This document shows positions 1 to 9,359 of a DNA stretch of 64,000 nt, one piece after another; position 1 is the first letter of the stretch; each line of letters starts with the position of its first letter. The stretch spans positions 186,001-250,000 of the forward strand of contig NZ_QCZJ01000003.1 of the NCBI RefSeq assembly GCF_003075435.1, written 5' to 3'. A program made the position numbers and the translations under genes. The notes under the pieces are model-generated. The model was not told where the DNA came from and did no database searches. It saw only the letters and a program-made list of their open reading frames with translations. The DNA comes from Terrimonas sp. (GTDB taxonomy: Bacteria; Bacteroidota; Bacteroidia; Chitinophagales; Chitinophagaceae).

Positions 1-313
1 TTAAAATGTTTCTCACACTATTTGATTTTATTTTTTAATTGGTGACCTTCATAAGCAGCAAAATTGTTATTAAACATAGTCAATTCTGTAGCCTATGTTA
101 AACGAAAAAACAGTAAAATTGAGTACAAGCGATAAATAATTTGTTAGTCAACACTTTATAACACAATAATAGCAATATTTCTTACGATTTATAGAGTGCA
201 AAAATACTTTTGCGCCGGTAAATAATAGTTTTTTTATATGAATGGCATGCTAAAGTTGTTTTAAAGTAGTTTTGCAGCATGATAGTTTTGTTTCATAACA
301 TAATTCCCCTGTA
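1..313. other. AT-rich intergenic region with tandem -7-like boxes
   Basis: No gene is visible in the first 313 bases. Three sequences match the Bacteroidota -7 consensus TAnnTTTG on the plus strand: TACTTTTG at 205-212, TAGTTTTG at 267-274 and TAGTTTTG at 283-290. The last two lie 24-47 bases before the first gene and could drive it. None has a well-spaced TTG at -33, so which one is used cannot be decided from sequence. Confidence 0.4.
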
Positions 314-1549
314 ATGCAGAAGTGGATATTCACTTTGTTCATTAATATGATGATGTTCCAGCTATGGGCGCAGGGAAATTATTATATATACATTCAGTCG
401 GAAGATAATCAGCCTTTTTACGTTAAACATGGTTCACGGGTTTTGGAATCTTCCGGTAATGGGGACCTTATTTTATCCAATTTATCGGGTGGTTCCTGCG
501 AATTCCTGGTCGGGTTTCCTGAAAAGACAGGGGTGGAATGGAAATTTACTTGTGTTACCGCCGAAACCGACCAGGCGTATATTTTAAGAACATCCGATAG
601 TAAAGCAATTGAACTCAGCACACTGAAGCAGGGGAAAAATGTTGCCGGCATAAAAGTGGAGGCAGCAAATACAACACAAACTGCCAGGCAGGAAAAAAAA
701 GCAACAGGTGTAGTTAGTGATGATCCATTTTCTGCTATGCTTGCCCAGGTAGTAAACGACCCCACCATCAGGCAGCAACCTGTTATTATTCCCAAACCCG
801 GCGACCCTTTCAATAATATTGCAAAAGCAGTTAAAAAAGATTCTGCAAATGCATTGGTAGCCTTAACGGATAAGCAACCTGAAGTAAAGAAAGAAGATCA
901 GCCTTCAGTTAAAAAGGATAGCCTTGCTGCTGCAGTAAAAGCCGATAAGGATTCCATTAATGCTTTGGCTGCATCAGACAATAAAAAAGCGGAAGTAAAG
1001 GAAGAAACAATAAGTAAGAAAGCTGATAGCAATGCTATTGTGAAAGCAGATACAGATAAGAAAGAAATTAAGCCTGTACTTAAACCGGACAGCAGCTTGA
1101 CTGTTAAGCCTACTAAAAAAGACACGGTTAATGCGTTGGTCGCTTCTGTGACAAAAAAAGAAGAGAAAGTGCCGGTTAAAATGGATAGCAGCGAAATAGT
1201 TAAAACCGTAGAGAAAGGTGCAGACAGCATGGCACTGGTGACAACGGATAAAAAACCTGAAGTAAAGAAGGAAGAGAAAATAATTGTAAAATCAGATAGT
1301 AATGCCATTCCAAAAACAACTGCTCCTGTAACAAAGCAGGATAGTAATATTGCAAAAACACAACCACCTGCAACCAGCACACCGCCCGGAACATGGGTGC
1401 CGGTTGAGAAGAAATCTATTGTCAGGTCATCTAATATTAAAAGAACGCTGCAGCGGAAAAGCAACGATGGCATGGAATTGATTTATATAGATGAGCTTAC
1501 AGACGGTACCAAAGACACCATCCGCATATTAATACCTGCAACTCCATAA
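314..1549 (+). CDS. Secreted lysine-rich repeat protein, unknown function
   Basis: The 411-residue product begins with a signal peptide (hydrophobic residues about 5-19, cleavage probably after WAQG). Residues about 21-110 form a predicted beta-rich globular domain with alternating aromatic residues (YYIYIQS, FYVKHG). Residues about 165-350 are low-complexity and strongly Lys/Ala/Asp/Ser rich, built from degenerate units around K-K-D-S and N-A-L-V-A. The last 35 residues (from about RSSNIKRTLQRK) are again folded-looking and end in a hydrophobic strand. This architecture suggests a periplasmic or surface protein with a flexible spacer between two small domains. I recognise no named family. 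The ATG at 314 gives a proper signal peptide. The gene ends 46 bases before truA and may share its transcript. Confidence 0.8.
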   Translation: MQKWIFTLFINMMMFQLWAQGNYYIYIQSEDNQPFYVKHGSRVLESSGNGDLILSNLSGGSCEFLVGFPEKTGVEWKFTCVTAETDQAYILRTSDSKAIELSTLKQGKNVAGIKVEAANTTQTARQEKKATGVVSDDPFSAMLAQVVNDPTIRQQPVIIPKPGDPFNNIAKAVKKDSANALVALTDKQPEVKKEDQPSVKKDSLAAAVKADKDSINALAASDNKKAEVKEETISKKADSNAIVKADTDKKEIKPVLKPDSSLTVKPTKKDTVNALVASVTKKEEKVPVKMDSSEIVKTVEKGADSMALVTTDKKPEVKKEEKIIVKSDSNAIPKTTAPVTKQDSNIAKTQPPATSTPPGTWVPVEKKSIVRSSNIKRTLQRKSNDGMELIYIDELTDGTKDTIRILIPATP

Positions 1550-1561
1550 TTGCAGATTGTT

Positions 1562-1569
1562 TAGATTTG
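1562..1569 (+). promoter_or_regulatory. Putative -7 box for truA
   Basis: TAGATTTG in the 46-base gap between the secreted-protein gene and truA matches TAnnTTTG. It lies 26 bases upstream of the truA ATG. A -33 TTG at proper spacing is not evident. Confidence 0.35.
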
Positions 1570-1595
1570 CCGCATTCAATTAACAGAACATACTA

Positions 1596-2342
1596 ATGCC
1601 CCGTTATTTTATTGAAGTTGCCTATAAAGGAAATAACTATGCCGGTTTCCAGGTGCAGGATAATGTATTGACCATACAATCTGAAGTGCAAAAAGCATTG
1701 GCTGTTTTTTATAAGGAACAAATACCGCTTACGGGTTCTTCGCGTACAGATGCGGGCGTGCATGCATTGCAAAACTATTTTCATGCGGATGTTCCGTTCT
1801 TTATTCAGCAAAAAAATATTTATAACCTGAATGCACTGCTACCACGGGATATTGCTATTAAAAATATACTGCAGGTTAACAATGAAGCCCATTGCCGCTT
1901 TGATGCGGAAAGCAGGGAGTATAAATATTACGTAAGCAGGAAAAAAAATCCCTTTATAACCGATCGTTCTTATTTCTTTCCTTATAGCATTGATGAAGAA
2001 AAACTGCATGAGGCAGCGGCAACTATTTTGAACTATACTGATTTTACCAGTTTTTCAAAACGCAATACACAGGTAAAAACATTTATTTGCCAGGTGCTGG
2101 AAAGCCGGTGGGTAAAAGAAGATGATTGCCTGGTTTATCATGTAAAAGCCAACCGTTTTTTGCGTGGCATGGTAAGAGGTTTAACCGGCACCATGCTGCA
2201 GGTAGCAAGAGAAAAAATCACTATTGATGATTTTAAAAAGATCATTGAAAGCCGCGACTGTACAAAAGCGGATTTTGCCGTACCTGGGCATGGTTTGTTT
2301 TTGGTGCAGGTAAATTACCCGGAAAGGGTTTGGAAGAGATGA
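1596..2342 (+). CDS. truA: tRNA pseudouridine(38-40) synthase TruA
   Basis: This 248-residue enzyme isomerises uridines 38-40 in the tRNA anticodon arm to pseudouridine in the cytoplasm. The signature SRTDAGVHA at residues 49-57 carries the catalytic aspartate (Asp52). The N-terminal strand RYFIEVAYKGNNYAGFQ and the later FLRGMVRGLTGTMLQVA segment are typical of TruA. Length matches the family (about 245-270). The first residue of the motif is Ser where many TruA proteins have Gly. The next gene is on the opposite strand, so transcription probably ends soon after 2342, but no clear hairpin terminator is visible there. Confidence 0.96.
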   Translation: MPRYFIEVAYKGNNYAGFQVQDNVLTIQSEVQKALAVFYKEQIPLTGSSRTDAGVHALQNYFHADVPFFIQQKNIYNLNALLPRDIAIKNILQVNNEAHCRFDAESREYKYYVSRKKNPFITDRSYFFPYSIDEEKLHEAAATILNYTDFTSFSKRNTQVKTFICQVLESRWVKEDDCLVYHVKANRFLRGMVRGLTGTMLQVAREKITIDDFKKIIESRDCTKADFAVPGHGLFLVQVNYPERVWKR

Positions 2343-2466
2343 GTGTTATTGGGTATTTTTTGTGCGTGCCGGGCGTAAAAGTGTATAGATCCGGGGAATT
2401 GTCAATTTGAGAAATGGTTGCCCTTAACAAAGGCAGTTAAAATTTCATTTTGTGTTAAAAATATTG

Positions 2467-2739
2467 TCAGGAAGGTTGATTTACTCTCCAGATTATTACA
2501 GCTACCCCTAAAATATGAACAATTGTGATAGTGATCTTTAACAATACTGTTATTTTCTTTTTCACCAAAGCCCTAATGAATAAATAAAGCATTGAAATGA
2601 ACAGCAGGAACAACACTGGTATATCAAGTCCAGGTGCAGCCAAATTCGTTGGCGCTATTTTATGAGAAAAGAACAATAGCATAAAGCCCAATAAATAAAA
2701 TCCAGCGTGAAATATTGGGCTGTCAATTGTATTTTTCAA
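2467..2739 (-). CDS. Small integral membrane protein, unknown
   Basis: The product has 90 residues with three likely membrane helices (about 10-26, 37-56 and 65-84) and a short Lys-rich loop (VKKKITV). The open frame is preceded by an in-frame TAA two codons upstream, so the longest version must start with TTG at 2739. The only in-frame ATG (residue 20) would remove most of the first helix. It lies 22 bases downstream of a lipoprotein gene on the same strand and is probably cotranscribed. No family is recognised, and the TTG start lowers certainty. Confidence 0.55.
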   Translation of the reverse strand: MKNTIDSPIFHAGFYLLGFMLLFFSHKIAPTNLAAPGLDIPVLFLLFISMLYLFIRALVKKKITVLLKITITIVHILGVAVIIWRVNQPS

Positions 2740-2761
2740 TTTTTATTGTTTTGACATTCAT

Positions 2762-3262
2762 TTAATGAATTGCAGTTCTCTTCCAATTCTTATTAATGTC
2801 CTCTACAAACTTTATGGAATTTCCTTTAAAATCAAACCGGATGGTGTCCATTTTGAGCCCACCTTTGGAATACATAAACCCCCATGAATTATCAAGAAAG
2901 CCATCAACTGTAAAAAGAATTGTGTCGCCTGATTTTATAAAGTCACGAAGTTTTGTGTCTTCTAATTTTATTCTTAATGCTGAAATTTTTTTCGTGTCGA
3001 GCCTTAGTGAGTCTTCAACTATATATAAGAATTGTGCATTTTGGTTGCCTTCTTTGTCGTTTAATTTTATTGAAGCTCCATTTAGTCTTTTATAGTGTCG
3101 TGTGAAGTCATCCATCTCATAGATGTCTTTTTGGTCAAGAATGAAATTTGCCAGGTCATTAAATTCTTTATCTTGATATTTGAGCGAATGAGGCTCCGGA
3201 ATAATGTCGGCACATGAACTTAAAAGAAGTCCAAAAAGAAATGTCAAAAGGATTTTGTTCAT
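2762..3262 (-). CDS. Hypothetical lipoprotein
   Basis: The 166-residue protein has a lipoprotein signal peptide: MNK, a hydrophobic core LLTFLFGLLL, then the lipobox SSC (Cys17). It is probably anchored in a membrane and faces the periplasm or surface. The mature part is mixed alpha/beta with many charged residues and no motif I recognise. It ends shortly before a small membrane protein gene on the same strand (22-base gap), suggesting a two-gene unit. Lower GC and a different residue style from the neighbouring efflux genes are noticeable but not conclusive. Confidence 0.75.
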   Translation of the reverse strand: MNKILLTFLFGLLLSSCADIIPEPHSLKYQDKEFNDLANFILDQKDIYEMDDFTRHYKRLNGASIKLNDKEGNQNAQFLYIVEDSLRLDTKKISALRIKLEDTKLRDFIKSGDTILFTVDGFLDNSWGFMYSKGGLKMDTIRFDFKGNSIKFVEDINKNWKRTAIH

Positions 3263-3402
3263 GCGTGCTGATTAAATGTTGGTTCAACTTATAAATATAC
3301 CCGCCATTTCCCTCTCCCAAAAATCAGTGTATCCTGTATTCTCATTTTTTTCTCTTCGCTTCACTGTTTCTTTAATCAAATACAATTTCAATCTTCCAAT
3401 AG

Positions 3403-4581
3403 CTACTTCGCTACATCAATCGCAGATCCGTTCCTGATCTCTTCTGTAGCTTTCTCAACAAGAATGTCCCCGACATTCAGATCACCGTATACTTCGGCTT
3501 TGCCATCAGATTCACGACCTTTATGAACTGTTACCCATTCCGCTTTGCCATTATTAACCTTTACTACAAAAATTCTTTCGGGTGAGTTTACAACAGCTGA
3601 TTGCGGAACAATGAAAGTACTGTCTTTTGCAGGCAGAGTGAGCTTAATTTCAGCTACCATGCCGGGCAGTAATTTTTTATCTGTATTTATTACATCCATT
3701 TCAACACGTTCAGAGCGAAGGCGGTTATCCAGCACTCCCGCCATACGTGTTACTTTTGCTTTAAATGATTTGCCCGGGAAAGATTTTACCGTAAAATCAA
3801 CTTCACTGCCACTGGAAAGATAGCCTGTATACGCTTCGGGAACTGCAACCACTAACCGTAAATGTTTCTGTTCCTGCAATATAAATACCGGTAATTCGGA
3901 GCCCTTGCCTGATGGTCCTACATAGGCACCCGCGCTTACATTTCTCGCACTGATCACACCGCTGAAAGGGGCGCGTATTTCAAGATAGTTTTTATTATCT
4001 GTTATTTCGCGGTAAGCTGCTTTCGCCGCTTCCAATTGGGCATAATCTGAGTTCTGTTTGGCTAACGCGGCATCAAGGTCGGCAGGTGAAATGGTACCCG
4101 GCGTTTTACTGGTTTCCAGCAACCTGTTGTAATATGCTTTGCTGGCGGTATATAACGCCTCAACCGATTTCAATCTCGATTCCGCACCGGTAAGCTGCGA
4201 ATTTATTTCTGGCGCTTCCATTGTTGCCAGCAACTGCCCGGCTTTTACTTCCGAACCCACATCAACATACATCTTTTTTACAAAGCTGTTCACTTTTGAA
4301 TAAAGATCAACCTGCTGAAAAGCCACTAATTCTCCCGGTATTTCAAGCGTGGAAGACAACCTGCCTTTTTCAACAGCTGTTACCTTATATGCAGGCGCTT
4401 TGGCTGTAGGGTCGCTTTCCGGTTGCTCTTCTTTTGATGAGCTATGGCAGCTCTGCAGCATTGTAGCCGCCAGCAATGTGATGTTTACAAACAATATTGT
4501 TCTGGTCATTAACGTCTTTCTTTTTTTGATGTTCACTTTGTTCATTACTCCGGGTAATTTATGGTTGAGCTTTACGCTCAT
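3403..4581 (-). CDS. RND efflux periplasmic adaptor (membrane fusion) lipoprotein
   Basis: This is the periplasmic adaptor of a tripartite RND pump, bridging the inner-membrane permease and the TolC channel. It has the order expected of HlyD/AcrA adaptors: beta-barrel/lipoyl half (LEIPGELVAFQQVDLYSKV), a long alpha-hairpin (about residues 125-200), the second lipoyl half (IRAPFSGVISARNVSAGAYV), then beta-barrel and membrane-proximal domains. The start is uncertain. ATG at 4581 overlaps the permease stop as ATGA, suggesting translational coupling, but gives a long n-region. ATGs at residues 13 and 26 give better signal peptides, ending in lipobox LQSC (Cys45). A GGAG stands just before the Met13 codon. 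Confidence 0.92.
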   Translation of the reverse strand: MSVKLNHKLPGVMNKVNIKKRKTLMTRTILFVNITLLAATMLQSCHSSSKEEQPESDPTAKAPAYKVTAVEKGRLSSTLEIPGELVAFQQVDLYSKVNSFVKKMYVDVGSEVKAGQLLATMEAPEINSQLTGAESRLKSVEALYTASKAYYNRLLETSKTPGTISPADLDAALAKQNSDYAQLEAAKAAYREITDNKNYLEIRAPFSGVISARNVSAGAYVGPSGKGSELPVFILQEQKHLRLVVAVPEAYTGYLSSGSEVDFTVKSFPGKSFKAKVTRMAGVLDNRLRSERVEMDVINTDKKLLPGMVAEIKLTLPAKDSTFIVPQSAVVNSPERIFVVKVNNGKAEWVTVHKGRESDGKAEVYGDLNVGDILVEKATEEIRNGSAIDVAK

Positions 4582-7500
4582 AAATGATTTGTTGGTACAT
4601 AATGTATACTTTCTTCATCTTCGGGGTCAAGCGACACACTCTGTGTTGACGCCTTACCCTGGCCCCATGCAAAAGCCAGTGGTAAAATAAACAATGCAGC
4701 AAAGGTGGAAGCAACCAAACCTCCTATTACGGCTCTGCCCAAAGGCGAAGCCTGGTCGCCAGCTTCACCTAAACCCGCGGCCATTGGTATCATACCTACC
4801 ACCATTGCAAGTGCAGTCATTACGATGGGGCGCATACGAAGCGCCGCGGCTTCACTGGCAGATAGTTTTGCATCAGCATTGTGCTTACGCAGTTCCTCTG
4901 CATTGGTAATAAGCAATACCGCGTTTGAAATAGAAACGCCCACACTCATAATGATACCCATGTATGATTGCAGGTTGAGTGTGGAACCTGTTGCAAGCAA
5001 CAAGGCTAATGACCCAAGCAGCACAGCAGGCACGGTTGATAATACTATCGCTGAAACTTTAAACGACTGAAAGTTGGCCGCAAGCATTAAAAAGATAACA
5101 ACAATTGCAACGATCAACCCATTCTGCAGGCTGTCGAGTGTGTCGGTAAGCGTTTTGCTTAATCCAATCATTTCAACATTTAGTCCCCTGGGTAATTTGC
5201 CCAGGGATTCAATGGCCTGTTCTACATCTTTTGTAGCGCTGCCTAAATCTGCGTTATTCAGGTTAGCCGTAACCGTTAGTGCCGGCATTGAACCGATATT
5301 ATCTGTTTCACCATAAGTGGAGCTTGCTTTTATATCCGCTATATCGCTCAATACTGGTCGCGACGCGTTTCTTTGCAGCGCTATTTCGCCAATATCATTT
5401 TGAGAGCGCATTTTATTTTCAGGTATTTCCACCTGCACGCTATAACTGGTGTTTGATTTAATATCTGTCCAGATATTTTTATCCGTAAACCTTGAGGAAG
5501 ACGTAGACGGTGTAACTGATTTTGCAACATCAGACATATCAACGCCAAGCTGCGCTGCCCGTATCCTGTCTACATTAATGTTTATAGCCGGGTAATTGGT
5601 AGATTGCCCGATCTGCACGTCACGCAGGTAGGGTATCTTTTGTAACAAGGGCACCAGCTTTTTAGCATACTCCTCATTTACTTTTTTATCCCTGCCTGAA
5701 AACCTTACTTCTACAGGCGTGGGAGAGCCCTGGCTTAATATTTTATCTGTTAGCTCAATGGGCTCAAAAGATAATTTTACACCGGGAAGTATCTCCGCGG
5801 CTTTCTTACGTATATTATCTTTTAATGCATCAAGGTCGGTTTTATATTCGCTCTTTAACGCTACCTGTAAAACGGCTTCATGTGGGCCTGCCATCCACAG
5901 AAACAACGGGCTGGTTGAAAATAATTGCGGATGCATTCCAACATAAGCAGAGGTGATGGATACATTTTTCTTTCCCACAATATCAAATACCGCGTTGGTG
6001 AGTTTGATGGTCATGTCTTCAGTACGCTCAATTCTTGTTCCTTCTTCTGTCCGCAACCTTACCTGGAACTGGCTGCCATTTACTTTGGGTAATACATCGC
6101 GCCCTATCTGCAAAAGAAAATAAGCGGCAATAGCACTTATTACCAGTAAATAACTTGTAACAATTACTTTTCTGTAAGGCATCATCCTTTCAATAAAGCG
6201 TAAATACCTGGTCCGCACTTTTTCAAACATGCTTACTTTACCATCCCTGTTGCTATCTGCTCTTTGAAGCAACACTGCTTTCTGATCCCAGGTATTATGC
6301 TCCCCCTCTGTACTCAGCCCGCTTGCAGCAAATTCTTCCGCGTCTGTCATGTTGCTGCCATCTGCTTTTTTGTGATGCTTTACTTTCATTATCCAGTTAG
6401 CCATTACCGGCACAAATGTTTGTGCAAGAAAATAGGAAACGATCATACTAAAGCCAATAGCTAATGCTAAAGGAAGGAACAACGATCCCGGTATGCCGCC
6501 CATTGTAAACGCAGGCGCAAATACCGCGAGAATACAAAACAATATCAGCAGCTTCGGGAAAGCAATTTCTTTACAGGCATCCCAAATAGCCAGCGCTTTT
6601 GGCTTGCCCATATCGAGATGCTGGTGAATGTTTTCAATGGTTACCGTACTTTCATCTACCAGTATACCAATGGCCAGCGCAAGACCGCTGAGCGTCATTA
6701 TATTGATCGTATGCCCGAATAAGTTAAGAAATAATACAGAAGAAATTACAGAAGCAGGTATGGTAAGAATAACGATCAATGCGCCTCTTGCATCGCCCAG
6801 GAACAATAAGACCATTAATCCTGTAAGTATCGCACCGATAGCACCTTCCGACAGCAGGCTCTTCACGGAGTTCATCACATATACCGACTGATCAAATTCA
6901 TATTTCAACTCAACACCTTCCGGCAATTGCGCCTGCATTTGGGGAATATAGCTTTTTAAATTCTGCACCACTTCCCAGGTAGAAGCATCGGCATTTTTCG
7001 CAATGCTTAAATAAACAGAGCGCTTGCCGTTAACCAGCGCATAGCCTACTGTTCTGTCAGCACCGTCCTCAACCGTTGCTACATCTCTTAAATATAGATT
7101 TTGGACACCATTTTTAAAGAGGGGTATATTTTCAAAATCTTTTACATTGGTAATTGCCGTATTGATTGGCGTGATATAATTTTTATCTCCTACACGTACA
7201 TTACCCGAAGGCGATGTTTGATTATTAATGCGGATTGCTTCCACCAGTTGATCAGGTGTCATATTATGTATGCGCAGCAATTCCGGGTCTGCCTTCACTA
7301 CAATGGTGCGCACATTACCGCCAAATGGCGGAGAAGATACAATGCCTGGTATAGATGTAAATGAAGAGCGGACATAAGTGTTGGCAAGATCGAGTAGTTC
7401 ATTATTGCTGTGCCTTTCACTGCTCAGCACCAGCTGGCCAACAGGTAAAGTAGAGGCATCAAAACGGATAATAAACGGCGGATTTGAACCGGGTGGAAAT

Positions 7501-7853
7501 ACTGCCTGTATGCGGTTTGAAAAAGCGCTTACCTCAGCGGCGGCCTGCGCCATATTAGTGCCGGGGTAAAAACTTATTTTCATGAAAGTAAGCCCCTGTA
7601 TATTTTTTGTTTCAATAGATCTTATACCATTTACATACAGGAAGATGTTGATATACTGTTTGGCGAAAAAACTCTCCATCTGCACAGGTGTATAACCTCC
7701 GAAAGGGTGAGATACATATATCACCGGCATATCAAGTTTAGGAAAGATGTCTATCTTAATATTGTTGACCGCCTTAATGCCAAAAAAAAGTAAGCCGGCT
7801 ACCAGCACAAGAATGGTAATAGGTTTACGTAGTGCAAATCGAATCAGGTTCAT
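4578..7853 (-). CDS. RND efflux permease with cytoplasmic EF-hand loop
   Basis: The 1091-residue inner-membrane proton-driven transporter belongs to the AcrB/HAE-type RND superfamily. Features seen are the first TM at residues about 12-30, two large periplasmic porter regions, the TM2-6 block (about 335-490) with the conserved LSGLALAIGILVDESTVTIENI segment in TM4, and the TM8-12 block near the C-terminus (GVSISNAVLLITNAEEL). Between TM6 and TM7, in the linker expected to face the cytoplasm, residues 533-544 read DSNRDGKVSMFE, a perfect canonical EF-hand loop flanked by helices; family members I know lack this. It lies between the tolC-like gene upstream and the adaptor downstream. The substrate cannot be inferred. 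Confidence 0.95.
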   Translation of the reverse strand: MNLIRFALRKPITILVLVAGLLFFGIKAVNNIKIDIFPKLDMPVIYVSHPFGGYTPVQMESFFAKQYINIFLYVNGIRSIETKNIQGLTFMKISFYPGTNMAQAAAEVSAFSNRIQAVFPPGSNPPFIIRFDASTLPVGQLVLSSERHSNNELLDLANTYVRSSFTSIPGIVSSPPFGGNVRTIVVKADPELLRIHNMTPDQLVEAIRINNQTSPSGNVRVGDKNYITPINTAITNVKDFENIPLFKNGVQNLYLRDVATVEDGADRTVGYALVNGKRSVYLSIAKNADASTWEVVQNLKSYIPQMQAQLPEGVELKYEFDQSVYVMNSVKSLLSEGAIGAILTGLMVLLFLGDARGALIVILTIPASVISSVLFLNLFGHTINIMTLSGLALAIGILVDESTVTIENIHQHLDMGKPKALAIWDACKEIAFPKLLILFCILAVFAPAFTMGGIPGSLFLPLALAIGFSMIVSYFLAQTFVPVMANWIMKVKHHKKADGSNMTDAEEFAASGLSTEGEHNTWDQKAVLLQRADSNRDGKVSMFEKVRTRYLRFIERMMPYRKVIVTSYLLVISAIAAYFLLQIGRDVLPKVNGSQFQVRLRTEEGTRIERTEDMTIKLTNAVFDIVGKKNVSITSAYVGMHPQLFSTSPLFLWMAGPHEAVLQVALKSEYKTDLDALKDNIRKKAAEILPGVKLSFEPIELTDKILSQGSPTPVEVRFSGRDKKVNEEYAKKLVPLLQKIPYLRDVQIGQSTNYPAININVDRIRAAQLGVDMSDVAKSVTPSTSSSRFTDKNIWTDIKSNTSYSVQVEIPENKMRSQNDIGEIALQRNASRPVLSDIADIKASSTYGETDNIGSMPALTVTANLNNADLGSATKDVEQAIESLGKLPRGLNVEMIGLSKTLTDTLDSLQNGLIVAIVVIFLMLAANFQSFKVSAIVLSTVPAVLLGSLALLLATGSTLNLQSYMGIIMSVGVSISNAVLLITNAEELRKHNADAKLSASEAAALRMRPIVMTALAMVVGMIPMAAGLGEAGDQASPLGRAVIGGLVASTFAALFILPLAFAWGQGKASTQSVSLDPEDEESIHYVPTNHL

Positions 7854-7912
7854 AATAATTTTATTAGCGAAATAAAAAGCCTGTCTCTCCTTTTCCCCAC
7901 ATTCTCACACTT

Positions 7913-7951
7913 CCACATTTTCAAATTTTCAAATTCCCACATTTTCAAATT
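7913..7951. repeat. Direct repeat between tolC-like and RND permease genes
   Basis: The 15-mer CCACATTTTCAAATT occurs at 7913-7927 and again at 7937-7951, with related pieces (CCCCACATTCTCACACTT) just upstream. The second copy covers the stop codon of the tolC-like gene. Two copies and irregular spacing argue against CRISPR. Confidence 0.6.
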
Positions 7952-9353
7952 AATTCCCCACCTCATTCATAAACAATCCGAAATCACCGGCGGCAGCGGC
8001 CTTCAGCAGTAATGCCTGCCACACATTATTATAAGCTATGTCACGATCCGTTTCAGCGCGGTTCAATGTATATAAAGCCTGTGTAACATCAACTATAGTA
8101 GTAAGTCCGTTTTTATAGAGTACGGTTCTTTGCAGGTATGCATCCGATGCCGCTTTCACCTGCACAGGTGCTTCAATATAGGCGGATATGGCATTCTTTA
8201 ATTTTGCTTCGGCGAGTATCTGCTGGGCAGTTAATTGCTGAAGTACTTGGTCGTATTCATTACGCAATGCTTCTGATATAAATTTTTGAGAAGTTGATTG
8301 CTGGTGTATACGCAGCAGGGTAGTAAGATTCCACGTAACACCAACACCCACCAGGTAATTGCTCCGCACTGGTTTTATACCTTCAAAATATTTATGATCG
8401 TAAGCTGTTTGATCAGTTGCATAACTGGAATGAAAACCAGAGCCCCTTGTTTGATAAACACTGAAAAGTGAAAACGCGGGATACTGCAATGTGCGGATAT
8501 ACTTTTGCTGCTGGTCGCTTACGTTTATACGGCTCCGGTAGTAAGCCAGTACAGGATGATTTTGCCTTATGGAAAAGGAATCTCCAATTGCAGCCGGGAT
8601 TTTTGTGATAAATAATGTGTCAAGAAGAAAGTCCAGTTTATCCGGCGTGCCCATTAATATCGCCAGTTCGCTTGCTTTTTGCTGTTCGGCGTCCTGCGCA
8701 CGCAACAGTACAATTTTAGCAGCAGAAACTTCCGCGTTTGCAAGGGAGGAATCAACACCTGCAATTAAACCGTTTTTCGCCCGTGTTGTAACCACCAACC
8801 TAAATGTGTCTGCGCGGTTCAGGTTATTTTGTAAAGACCGGGTAATGCGCTGGGCGGCTAATAAATTAAGATATGCAGCAGCTACTTTTACCTGGTGCTG
8901 AAACTGTTCCTGCAGCAAATCCATATTATCTCTCTCAAAAACAGATTCCGCTGCTTTTATTCTTTCCTTTACTCTGCCGAATGCGAAAAATTCCCAGTTA
9001 ATATTGGCAAGATATAAAGCACCAAATGCAGCATTCCAGTTTTGTTCAGGCAATGGTAATCCTGATGAAGCAACGCCAAAACCACCGAAACCATACAGTG
9101 GACCGTTTTGCCCGTTAATAGTGCCATAATCCTGTTGTGCAGAAACAACAAAGTTGGGTAATGCGTCTCTTTTGGTTTGAGCAATTACTGTCTGCGAGGC
9201 CTTGGCGTAATTGCTCTTTGCTTTGATGATATTATAATTCTTAAGCGCTGCATCCTCTGCTTCTTTTAAAGAAAGGGTTTGTGCATGAACAAGATGATGT
9301 TGACAAATAAAAATGATCAACGCTGATAAAACGGACTTAGCTATGCTCGTCAT
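7950..9353 (-). CDS. TolC-family outer-membrane efflux protein
   Basis: The 467-residue outer-membrane channel is expected to work with the downstream RND permease and adaptor. A signal peptide (about residues 1-24, ending VHAQ) is followed by TLSLKEAEDAALKNYNIIKAKSN, the usual N-terminal start of TolC-like proteins, and by two long coiled-coil helical hairpins. The second repeat (TTIVDVTQALYTLNRAETDRDIAYNNV in two pieces, near residue 425) has the family's L-V-T-A-Y pattern. It is the first gene of the minus-strand operon, 96 bases before the permease, and a perfect 7-5-7 palindrome sits just before its start. Confidence 0.93.
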   Translation of the reverse strand: MTSIAKSVLSALIIFICQHHLVHAQTLSLKEAEDAALKNYNIIKAKSNYAKASQTVIAQTKRDALPNFVVSAQQDYGTINGQNGPLYGFGGFGVASSGLPLPEQNWNAAFGALYLANINWEFFAFGRVKERIKAAESVFERDNMDLLQEQFQHQVKVAAAYLNLLAAQRITRSLQNNLNRADTFRLVVTTRAKNGLIAGVDSSLANAEVSAAKIVLLRAQDAEQQKASELAILMGTPDKLDFLLDTLFITKIPAAIGDSFSIRQNHPVLAYYRSRINVSDQQQKYIRTLQYPAFSLFSVYQTRGSGFHSSYATDQTAYDHKYFEGIKPVRSNYLVGVGVTWNLTTLLRIHQQSTSQKFISEALRNEYDQVLQQLTAQQILAEAKLKNAISAYIEAPVQVKAASDAYLQRTVLYKNGLTTIVDVTQALYTLNRAETDRDIAYNNVWQALLLKAAAAGDFGLFMNEVGN

Positions 9354-9359
9354 ATTAAA

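Noticed and set aside
898-1473. Long antisense open frame opposite the Lys-rich secreted protein
   Set aside because: Antisense of a low-complexity repeat (Lys codons read as Leu/Phe) routinely gives a long open frame; no start signal or domain was seen.
7886-7951. Possible CRISPR or tandem array
   Set aside because: Only two copies of a 15-mer with a 9-base gap and no spacer regularity or cas genes.
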